DNA of 33,187 nucleotides from Butyricicoccus_A sp963588905 (GTDB lineage: Bacteria > Bacillota > Clostridia > Oscillospirales > Butyricicoccaceae): NCBI GenBank assembly GCA_963588905.1, contig CAVAJF010000001.1, positions 1 to 33,187 of the forward strand. The letters are read 5' to 3'. Shown here one piece after another: positions 9,199-16,409 of the stretch (the first letter of the stretch is position 1; each line of letters starts with the position of its first letter). The notes under the pieces were generated by a model, which ran no database searches, had not been told where the DNA came from, and saw only the letters and a list, made by a program, of their open reading frames with translations. A program made the translations under genes and the position numbers.

Positions 9199-9221
9199 GG
9201 GCTTTCTCTTGATAAAAAAAT
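9178..9221 (+). repeat. 44-bp direct repeat, copy 2
   Basis: Identical to 7422-7465. This copy lacks the left arm of the terminator hairpin, so it cannot terminate. Its end supplies the TTGATA hexamer that can serve as the -35 element of the pcrA promoter. Confidence 0.9.
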
Positions 9222-9237
9222 CATTGTATGATAGTAT
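9209..9237 (+). promoter_or_regulatory. Candidate sigma-A promoter of pcrA
   Basis: TTGATA (9209-9214), a 17-base spacer and TAGTAT (9232-9237), about 58 bases before the pcrA ATG. The -35 hexamer lies inside the duplicated 44-bp repeat. The -10 is a weak match; TATAAA at 9235-9240 is an alternative with a longer spacer. Confidence 0.45.
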
Positions 9238-9294
9238 AAATTTCAGTAAATATACGATTTACTATCAGAACACGCTTTTAATAAGGAGACGCTC

Positions 9295-11709
9295 ATGGAG
9301 CAATCAAGATTTGACATACAGTACGCTGCAATGCGTGCGGCCATTATTGAACGGGAGTTTCAACACTTGAATAACAAGCAGAGAGAAGCTGTTTTTCATA
9401 CAGAAGGCCCTTTGTTGGTACTGGCGGGTGCAGGAAGCGGCAAAACAACCGTTTTAATCAATCGAATTATCAATATATTGCGCTTTGGCCAAGGATTTTC
9501 TTATGAATATGCACCGGAAGATGCGACAGAGGATGACTTGCTATTTTTGAGAGAATATCTGCGCAATCCGACAGAAGAGAATCGTATGCGCGCAGAGACG
9601 CTGTGCCGCGTCAATCCCGCCCGTCCGTGGCAGATTTTAGCGATTACCTTTACCAATAAGGCGGCAAAGGAAATTCAAAATCGTTTACAGCGTGCATTGG
9701 GTGAAGAATTTGCCAAAGATATTTGGGCAAGCACGTTTCATTCCATGTGTGTGCGTATTTTGCGCCGTGAATGTGATGCCATCGGTTTTGATCGTTCTTT
9801 TACGATTTATGACACAGATGATCAGAAACGTGTATTGACAGCGATTATTAAAAACATGAAGCTGGACGATAAAGTTTTTGATGCACGTGGTGTAGCTAGT
9901 GCGATTGGCAGAGCGAAAGATAATTTGCAGACGCCGCGCATGTATGCTGTGGAAAATTCTGAAGATTATTACAAATCAACAGTCGCAGAAATTTACAAGG
10001 AATATGCGAAGCAGCTTAAAGAAGCCAATGCCATGGACTTTGATGATATTATCATGAAAACGGTGCAGTTGCTGCAAGGCAATCCGAATATTTTGGAACG
10101 CTATCAAAAGCAGTTTCATTATGTTATGGCTGATGAGTATCAGGACACCAATCATGCGCAGTATGTATTGACCAGCTTGCTGGCGGGCGGATATGAAAAT
10201 ATCTGCGTAGTCGGTGACGATGACCAGAGTATTTACAAATTCCGTGGCGCAACGATTACTAATATCTTGGAATTTGAAGAACAATACAAAAATGCAACGA
10301 CAATTCGTTTGGAGCAGAATTACCGTTCTACGCAGAATATCTTGAGTGCGGCAAATGAACTGATTCGCAACAATGCCCATCGAAAGGGCAAAGAACTGTG
10401 GACAGACAATGGCAGCGGCACAAAAATTCGCTTTCATCGGTCAGATACACAGGAGGGCGAAGCAGAATATGTTGCACATACGATTGCTGAAGGTGTTGCG
10501 GACGGAAAACAATTCAGCGATTATGCCATTCTCTATCGCAATCATGTGCTGTCTAACAGTATTGAGAGTGCTTTTAAAAGAAATGGTATTCCATATCGTA
10601 TTGTCAGCGGCTTGCGATTCTTTGATCGCGCAGAAGTCAAGGATATGCTGGCCTATTTATGGGTGATTGCCAATCCGACGGATAATCTGCGTCTGCGCCG
10701 GATTATCAATGTACCGGCACGAAAAATTGGCAACAAAACGATTGAAACCGTTGCCGCGCTGGCTGAAATCAATCAAACTACCATGTTTGACATCGTGTCT
10801 CATGCGTCAGACTATCCGGAATTAGGACGCGCGACAAATGCACTGACAAAATTTGCGGAACTCATCACGAATTTACAAAAGATGAAAGAATATATGCCAT
10901 TGGATGAATTCTATGAACAGGTGATGGTTCAAACAGGTTATCTAGAGGCATTAGAATCGAAAGAGACACAAGAAGCACAGGGCAGAATTGAAAATACCAT
11001 GGAATTAAAATCCAACATTGCCGACTTTATGTCTCGTCAGGAAGAACCGACCTTGGAAGGATTCTTAGAGGAAGTTTCGCTGTTTACGGATATTGACCGC
11101 ATGGATGAAAGCTCTGACGCTGTTGTTATGATGACGATGCATTCGGCGAAAGGCTTGGAGTTCCCAAGTGTATTTCTCGTCGGCATGGAAGACGGCATCT
11201 TCCCAGGCTTCCGCTCCATGGAAAAGGAAGAGGATCTGGAAGAAGAGCGGCGTCTGTGCTATGTCGCTGTGACACGAGCAAAGGAACAACTGTATTTAAC
11301 TTGTGCAGAGCGACGCATGATGTACGGCAGAACCCAGTATTCCAAACCATCTCAGTTCTTGAAAGAGATTCCAGAACAGTTTGTAGATTCTAATATTGCA
11401 GAAACGCGGCAGGAGATGCAGGAAAAACTGGATTTTCAGCCGAATCCGCGGTATCAGTCCAGTCGGGCGTACGATATTTCCGGAACACGGACAAAGCGTC
11501 CTGTTATGGCGAAGAAAAAATCTTCTCCGACGGTCGCAGCCCCACAGCTCAAGCCCGGCGATCAGGTAGATCATAAGGTGTTCGGTCATGGTATGATTAC
11601 CTCGTGCAAGCCGATGGGTGGTGATATTTTGCTGGAAATCACGTTTGACAAAGTAGGAACCAAGCGATTGATGGCAAAATCTGCAATGAATTTCATGACA
11701 AAGGAATAA
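9295..11709 (+). CDS. pcrA: ATP-dependent 3'-5' DNA helicase, UvrD/PcrA family
   Basis: 804 residues. Superfamily 1A helicase motifs run in order: the Q-motif region LNNKQREAV, Walker A LAGAGSGKTT (Lys50), ITFTNKAAKEI (Ia), ADEYQDTN (Walker B), VVGDDDQSIYKFRGA (III), EQNYRST (IV), MTMHSAKGLEFP (V) and YVAVTRAKE (VI). About 45 extra residues sit between motifs I and Ia, as in many clostridial PcrA proteins. The C-terminus has the Tudor-like domain (DQVDHKVFGHGMI ... ITFDKVGTKRLM) that binds RNA polymerase in PcrA. It acts in nucleotide excision repair, conflict resolution and rolling-circle replication. An AAGGAG site precedes the ATG; the gene stands alone and ends at a terminator. Confidence 0.95.
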   Translation: MEQSRFDIQYAAMRAAIIEREFQHLNNKQREAVFHTEGPLLVLAGAGSGKTTVLINRIINILRFGQGFSYEYAPEDATEDDLLFLREYLRNPTEENRMRAETLCRVNPARPWQILAITFTNKAAKEIQNRLQRALGEEFAKDIWASTFHSMCVRILRRECDAIGFDRSFTIYDTDDQKRVLTAIIKNMKLDDKVFDARGVASAIGRAKDNLQTPRMYAVENSEDYYKSTVAEIYKEYAKQLKEANAMDFDDIIMKTVQLLQGNPNILERYQKQFHYVMADEYQDTNHAQYVLTSLLAGGYENICVVGDDDQSIYKFRGATITNILEFEEQYKNATTIRLEQNYRSTQNILSAANELIRNNAHRKGKELWTDNGSGTKIRFHRSDTQEGEAEYVAHTIAEGVADGKQFSDYAILYRNHVLSNSIESAFKRNGIPYRIVSGLRFFDRAEVKDMLAYLWVIANPTDNLRLRRIINVPARKIGNKTIETVAALAEINQTTMFDIVSHASDYPELGRATNALTKFAELITNLQKMKEYMPLDEFYEQVMVQTGYLEALESKETQEAQGRIENTMELKSNIADFMSRQEEPTLEGFLEEVSLFTDIDRMDESSDAVVMMTMHSAKGLEFPSVFLVGMEDGIFPGFRSMEKEEDLEEERRLCYVAVTRAKEQLYLTCAERRMMYGRTQYSKPSQFLKEIPEQFVDSNIAETRQEMQEKLDFQPNPRYQSSRAYDISGTRTKRPVMAKKKSSPTVAAPQLKPGDQVDHKVFGHGMITSCKPMGGDILLEITFDKVGTKRLMAKSAMNFMTKE

Positions 11710-11751
11710 GACAAATTTTTTAATATAGCAATCGCAAGGTTGTGCACATGC

Positions 11752-11797
11752 ACCATTAGCACTTTTGCAATAAACGCAACAGTGCTAATGGTTTTTT
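11752..11797 (+). terminator. Rho-independent terminator of pcrA
   Basis: Perfect 11-base arms ACCATTAGCAC and GTGCTAATGGT (11752-11762 and 11782-11792) are followed directly by a T-tract. Confidence 0.88.
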
Positions 11798-11827
11798 ATT
11801 GCTGGAAAAAAGAATTTATAGTATACT

Positions 11828-11836
11828 TGTTATAAT
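11828..11836 (+). promoter_or_regulatory. Extended -10 promoter of the kinase-regulator operon
   Basis: TGTTATAAT, an extended -10 element with a consensus TATAAT, lies 25 bases before the kinase ATG and just after the pcrA terminator. No good -35 hexamer is seen at 17 bases, which fits an extended -10 promoter. Confidence 0.55.
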
Positions 11837-11861
11837 ATACATCTTGAAAAGAGCGATAAAT

Positions 11862-13571
11862 ATGGATAAAAAATCTTTAAAATTTTCGTTAAAAACGAAG
11901 ATTTTGGCAAGCTTTCTTTGTGTTAGTATACTTTCTATGGTTATTGTTCTATCCTATACTTTTATTATACAGCAAAACACAGTAGAACAACAATTGCGAT
12001 CGGATGGAGAGCGAGATATTGCGCATTCTTTAAATAAAATAGAAAACCAGATGATACAAATTTCTAATTTTGTTAGTTGGGCAGTAAACAATGAAGATAT
12101 TCAAGAACGCTTGCATAGAGATGCGAATTCAGCGAATCGTTATGATGAACAGATGCATTCTATTATTTCGCAATTGACCAATCAGCTTTCGTATCGCCCT
12201 ATCGGTGAATACTTGCGCGGATTGTTTATATTAGGAAATAATGGAGCAGATATTAGAAGTGGAAGTGAAGCATCGTTATTTTCACAACAAACATTAACTG
12301 AATTGAAGCAAATGAATTACGATACTTGCCGGTGGGGAAAAAGTCTAGAAAATACAATTCCATTTACACTTTCTGGAAAAGTTCTTCCATATAATCATCC
12401 GATCTATGACAATGAAGGTCGCCAGATCGGAAATTTGCTCTTGTTATTTTCGGATGACATGTTTTCTGATTGTTATGATGGAATGCTTCAGGATCCTGCA
12501 AATATTCCGGCGCTGTATAATGGCAATGGAGAGCTGATCTGCTGCAGTACACAAACCGTAAAATCAGACTACATTCAAGTACAGAAAACTTCTAATATAA
12601 TAGGTTGGCAGATTGATTTTCAAATTTCGACAGATATATTAAAACAACAAAGAAAAACCGCGTTATTTTCTGTGCTGCTGTTTGGCTGTATGTTGTTTTT
12701 CGTTACATTTATCATCAGTTGGATACTCACTCGAACCATTACTGCACCATTGGAACGAGTGATTGCCCGAGTTCAAGATATTTCTAATGGTACTTCTCAA
12801 TTTATTGATCGAAGAATGGAACGATCGGAAATTGATTATTTAGAAAATTGTATTTTAGATATGCATGAAGCGTTATTATGCTCTATGAAGCAAGAACGTC
12901 AACGAGAACAGGAAAAACAACAACTAGAGATTCAAGTGTTACAGGAACAAATGAATCCACATTTTTTATACCATACCTTAAATACAATTCGACTTATGGC
13001 TATTATGCAGGGAAAGCAAAGCATTGCAAAAGTAACAGAAAGGCTGATACAACTGATGCGTGCAAGTTTATCACATCCCGAAGCCAAAGTAACTGTTTCA
13101 CAAGAATTAGAATTTTGGGAGAGTTACATGTATATTCAGAACATTAGCAAGAAGGGAAAATTGCAATGGGATATTTCGATAGATAAGCAGATTTTGCAAC
13201 AAAAAATACCGAAACTTTTATTGCAGCCACTGGCAGAAAATGCGATTACACATGGCTTTGCTGAAAAAAGTGATATTGGAATGATTCATTTGTATGGTTG
13301 GAAAGAAGGAAAAACTATTGTACTTAGCATGGAAGATAACGGTGTAGGAATTGACCCTGAACGTCTGGCTGAGATTACAGATGCTTTACATCATCCTGAA
13401 AAACAATTGCATCCAAATAATACAACATCTCATTCTCACGGAATGGCGTTAGTCAATATACAAAAGCGGATTCAATTACATGATGGAGAGTCGTTTGGAT
13501 TGACGATTGAGAGCGAGTTAGGAAATGGGTGCTGTGTGATAATTCGCCTTCCTTTTGAAGAAATTGAGTGA
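11862..13571 (+). CDS. YesM-type sensor histidine kinase
   Basis: 569 residues from the ATG at 11862; an in-frame start at 11799 would lie on the pcrA terminator tail and is rejected. A first membrane helix (about 15-38) is followed by an extracellular sensor region of about 230 residues, a second helix (about 268-290, VLLFGCMLFFVTFIISWIL), a HAMP linker (RTITAPLERVIARVQDISNG), a coiled coil, and the LytS/YesM-type His_kinase domain with phosphoacceptor His367 in QMNPHFLYHTLN. The ATPase domain has PLAENAITHGF (N box), MEDNGVGID (G1) and HGMALVNIQKRI (G2). It pairs with the response regulator 12 bases downstream. Such pairs usually control carbohydrate uptake and degradation genes. Confidence 0.9.
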   Translation: MDKKSLKFSLKTKILASFLCVSILSMVIVLSYTFIIQQNTVEQQLRSDGERDIAHSLNKIENQMIQISNFVSWAVNNEDIQERLHRDANSANRYDEQMHSIISQLTNQLSYRPIGEYLRGLFILGNNGADIRSGSEASLFSQQTLTELKQMNYDTCRWGKSLENTIPFTLSGKVLPYNHPIYDNEGRQIGNLLLLFSDDMFSDCYDGMLQDPANIPALYNGNGELICCSTQTVKSDYIQVQKTSNIIGWQIDFQISTDILKQQRKTALFSVLLFGCMLFFVTFIISWILTRTITAPLERVIARVQDISNGTSQFIDRRMERSEIDYLENCILDMHEALLCSMKQERQREQEKQQLEIQVLQEQMNPHFLYHTLNTIRLMAIMQGKQSIAKVTERLIQLMRASLSHPEAKVTVSQELEFWESYMYIQNISKKGKLQWDISIDKQILQQKIPKLLLQPLAENAITHGFAEKSDIGMIHLYGWKEGKTIVLSMEDNGVGIDPERLAEITDALHHPEKQLHPNNTTSHSHGMALVNIQKRIQLHDGESFGLTIESELGNGCCVIIRLPFEEIE

Positions 13572-13583
13572 GGAAAATAAAAA

Positions 13584-15164
13584 ATGACAAGTGTATTGGT
13601 TGTAGACGATGATGCTATCATGCGTATGAGTTTACATATGATGATAGATTGGGAAAATGAGGGATTTGCATGGATGGGAGAAGCAGAGAACGGAAAGGAG
13701 GCATTAGAATGCATAGATGAAATACATCCGCAGGTTGTTATTACAGATATGAAGATGCCAAGAATGGATGGTGTTTCTCTTATTCGTGAATTGAAAAAAT
13801 ACCGACATCCACCGGCGGTGCTTGTATTAAGCAGCTATGATGACTATGAATTGGTTAGAGAATCTATGCGATTAGGTGCATCTGATTATTTGTTAAAAGT
13901 AGATCTAACAGCAGAAAAACTTCTTCAAGCGCTACGTCCGCTACAAATTCAAGATGATATGACGCGAAATGCCGTAGTTCCACAGCATGTTTTACGTGCG
14001 CATTTGATGAAGAACATTATAAGCAGATTTTTCCTTTCAGAGGAAGATATGCGGGAACAATTCTTACAGGCAAATGTGGCATTTCAAGCAGAGCATATTT
14101 GGTGTATGGCATTGCGAACAGATTTGTCACCAGAATGTATTACCGATGAAGGAGAATATCAAACGATATGTCTTTCTTTGATTAATATTGCAGAAGAAAT
14201 TGTTGGAGATGAGCTGACTGCATTTTGTGCTGAAGGATATACTGGGGAATTTTTTATACTGGGAGTTTGTGATCGGTTATATGATGAGACACGATGCATC
14301 CAACAGACAGCAGATCGATTGGTTTTAATGTTAAATCAATATTTAGATTTGCATGTCTCAATTGGCATTAGCCGAGGAACATATACTATACAAGGAATCT
14401 TTCAAGCATGTAAAAGTGCACGTTTGGCTTCTAAAATGGCTATTTGGGAGCAGAAAGATTGCCTATTCGCTGAACAAGCCAAAATATCCATAACCGAGAG
14501 CTCTATGGCATATATTCCGCAGTTGAATCAAGCGATTCAAACGAGCAATTGCGAGTTGTTTAAGCGTGTTATGCAAGGCATGAAGACGTTTATTTGTGTG
14601 CAGAATCATTCATTAGAGGAGCAGAAAAATTTATCCAGTGAATTATTGATGAATTTGCAAGAGAGCATACGAAAGAGTGGCTGGAAAAAAGATCTTTCAG
14701 CAGTAATGGAAGATAAACGATTTCAAGAGTTGAAAGAAGTATCTTCTTCTCAGAAATTGTCGGATTGGTTAGATGTTTTGATTGCAACAGTTTGCAACGG
14801 AATGAAGGAAACTGCAAAAAGAGAAAACCGAAGAGAATCTATCCTAGCACAAGACTATATTGAACAACATTTTGCAGAAAATATTACATTGTCTGCACTT
14901 GCAGAACACTTGAATCTGACACCTGGATATTTGAGCACGTTGATGAAACGAGATTTAGGCATGACGTTTTCAGAATATGTCTTGCATGTTCGTATGGAAC
15001 ATGCAAGACGATTGTTAAAACAAGGAAAATTGCATGTATATGAAGTTGCTGAGTGTGTAGGATATTCTAATCAGTATTATTTTAATATGCTGTTTAAGCG
15101 GACATTCGGTATAACACCTGGGCAATATAGCCGCAGGAAAGGAAAAAAAGAGGGAAAACTATGA
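13584..15164 (+). CDS. YesN-type response regulator with AraC DNA-binding domain
   Basis: 526 residues. The receiver domain (1-120) has acidic residues VVDDDA (6-11), phosphoacceptor Asp55 in VVITDMKMPRMDG, Ser in VLSSYDD and Lys in DYLLKVD. A middle region of about 280 residues has no clear match. The C-terminal 100 residues form an AraC-type double helix-turn-helix (YIEQHFAENITLSALAEHLN ... YSNQYYFNMLFKRTFGITPGQY). It is expected to activate sugar-utilisation genes when phosphorylated by the upstream kinase. The stop overlaps the next start as ATGA, so the solute-binding protein was made from the same transcript. Confidence 0.9.
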   Translation: MTSVLVVDDDAIMRMSLHMMIDWENEGFAWMGEAENGKEALECIDEIHPQVVITDMKMPRMDGVSLIRELKKYRHPPAVLVLSSYDDYELVRESMRLGASDYLLKVDLTAEKLLQALRPLQIQDDMTRNAVVPQHVLRAHLMKNIISRFFLSEEDMREQFLQANVAFQAEHIWCMALRTDLSPECITDEGEYQTICLSLINIAEEIVGDELTAFCAEGYTGEFFILGVCDRLYDETRCIQQTADRLVLMLNQYLDLHVSIGISRGTYTIQGIFQACKSARLASKMAIWEQKDCLFAEQAKISITESSMAYIPQLNQAIQTSNCELFKRVMQGMKTFICVQNHSLEEQKNLSSELLMNLQESIRKSGWKKDLSAVMEDKRFQELKEVSSSQKLSDWLDVLIATVCNGMKETAKRENRRESILAQDYIEQHFAENITLSALAEHLNLTPGYLSTLMKRDLGMTFSEYVLHVRMEHARRLLKQGKLHVYEVAECVGYSNQYYFNMLFKRTFGITPGQYSRRKGKKEGKL

Positions 15165-16314
15165 AACGATGGCTGAGTATATCCGCAATCAGTTTTCTGA
15201 TAATAATCACTGTTGCTTATGGAGTATGTTGGAAGAATATAAATGAAGAAACTTTGCAGCATACGCTGCGAATTTCCTTGTGGGATTATGATTTGACAGA
15301 ATACGATCGAGAATTGGTCACGAAATTTGAAGAACAAAATCCAGATATTGATATAGAAGTAATCAGTTATCGTTCAGAAGTCTATCCCTATTACGTTCGA
15401 AATTTGTTAGACAGCTGAGTCCGTACAGTACCTTTTTCCGCTCATCAGAAGGTAAATTGATGGCGTTGCCATATCGAATTGATAAATTTCTCTTATTTTA
15501 TAATAAAGATTTATTCGATCAAGCAGGATTAAAATACCCTGATTCTTCAATGACCTGGGATGAGTGGCGTGAAACTGCTGAAAAACTTCAATATACACTC
15601 GGTGAGAATCAATATGGTGCATTTTCTATCTATATTCCAACACATTGGTCGGAAATATTTACATCTCAGTCTTTTTCTATTTCCAATATGGATCTGTCTG
15701 AATTAAAAAAAGGAATGCATTTACTTTTGCAAATGCAAAAAGATGGTACGATGGTTCCAATACAAGAAATGAATGCGCATGGAGGCGTGCAGAGATTATT
15801 TGAAACCGGAAATTATGGAATGTATATTTGCGGAACTTGGCTCATGCATTATTTAAAGATTGATGCACAGTCAGGAGACTGCTCAATGCGTTGGGGTGTG
15901 ACGGAACGCCCGCATTGGGATGGAAAGAAAAATGAAAATGCAGCGTGGGTAACATCACTTTGTATCAATAAAAATTCAAAAGAAAAAGAATCTGCGTGGA
16001 AATTTGTAAACTTTGTTTGTGGAAAACAAGGAGCAGAAATTATGGCGAATAATTTAATGATTCCAGCCTACCAAGATGAAGAGATTACAAATCTTTTAGA
16101 ACAGCAGATGAAAAAATATGACATAACGGTTCCATTAAATACAAGCAGTTTTGACAAACCTCAAAAAACGACTTGTTTACAAGAGAACAAAGCACGTTCT
16201 GCAATCATTTCTGAAATTGGACGATGTGTTCTCGGATTACAGTCGGAGGATACATGTATTGCAAACATTCTAAAAATTCAGACTGAATTTTTAGAAGAAT
16301 ATTGTGTTGAATAA
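15161..16314 (+). pseudogene. Extracellular sugar-binding protein of an ABC transporter, broken by an internal deletion
   Basis: The first part (15161-15418) encodes an N-terminal membrane/signal segment (LSISAISFLIIITVAYGVCW) and the typical start of a family 1 solute-binding protein (LRISLWDYDLTEYDRELVTKFEEQNPDIDIEV in two blocks), stopping after LLDS. The second part is open in another frame from before 15412 and reads QLSPYSTFFRSSEGKLMALP, then the canonical LLFYNKDLFDQAGL, TWDEWRETAEKL and AAWVTSLCINKNSKEKESAW. The stretch that normally lies between (roughly 40-60 residues, estimated from family layout) is missing and the frame shifts at about 15410-15416. The ATG at 15457 could yield a C-terminal fragment, but it would lack the signal and part of lobe 1. 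No transporter permeases are adjacent. A sequencing or assembly error is less likely because sequence is lost, not only shifted. Confidence 0.8.
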
Positions 16315-16331
16315 TATAAGATTTGAATTTT

Positions 16332-16361
16332 TCTACATTTTCCTTTGTTGAATTTTATAGT
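16332..16361 (+). promoter_or_regulatory. Weak candidate promoter for the SLH hydrolase gene
   Basis: TCTACA (16332-16337), an 18-base spacer and TATAGT (16356-16361), about 49 bases before the ATG at 16410. The -35 matches consensus at only 4 of 6 positions. There is no terminator between the broken binding-protein gene and this site, so read-through is also possible. Confidence 0.3.
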
Positions 16362-16409
16362 ATCCTTAAACCACAAGAAGGAGAGACCAACTATAGAAGG
16401 AGGAAAGTC

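Larger units (their letters stand above)
8888..9294. other. 407-base region without an intact gene: ATPase upstream region, repeat remnants, pcrA promoter
   Basis: From left to right this stretch holds the AT-rich upstream region of the minus-strand ATPase, an imperfect second copy (9055-9084) of the ATPase 3' flank (7499-7530), a truncated small reading frame at 9127-9198, the second 44-bp repeat copy (9178-9221), and the promoter and ribosome binding site of pcrA. No RNA gene was recognised. Confidence 0.7.

Noticed and set aside
11799..11861. Upstream start for the histidine kinase
   Set aside because: It would begin on the pcrA terminator tail and include the TATAAT promoter; the ATG at 11862 fits better, though its ribosome binding site is weak.
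15405..15460. Programmed frameshift in the solute-binding protein gene
   Set aside because: No slippery heptamer is seen, and a segment of the family fold is missing as well as the frame being changed, so deletion explains it better.
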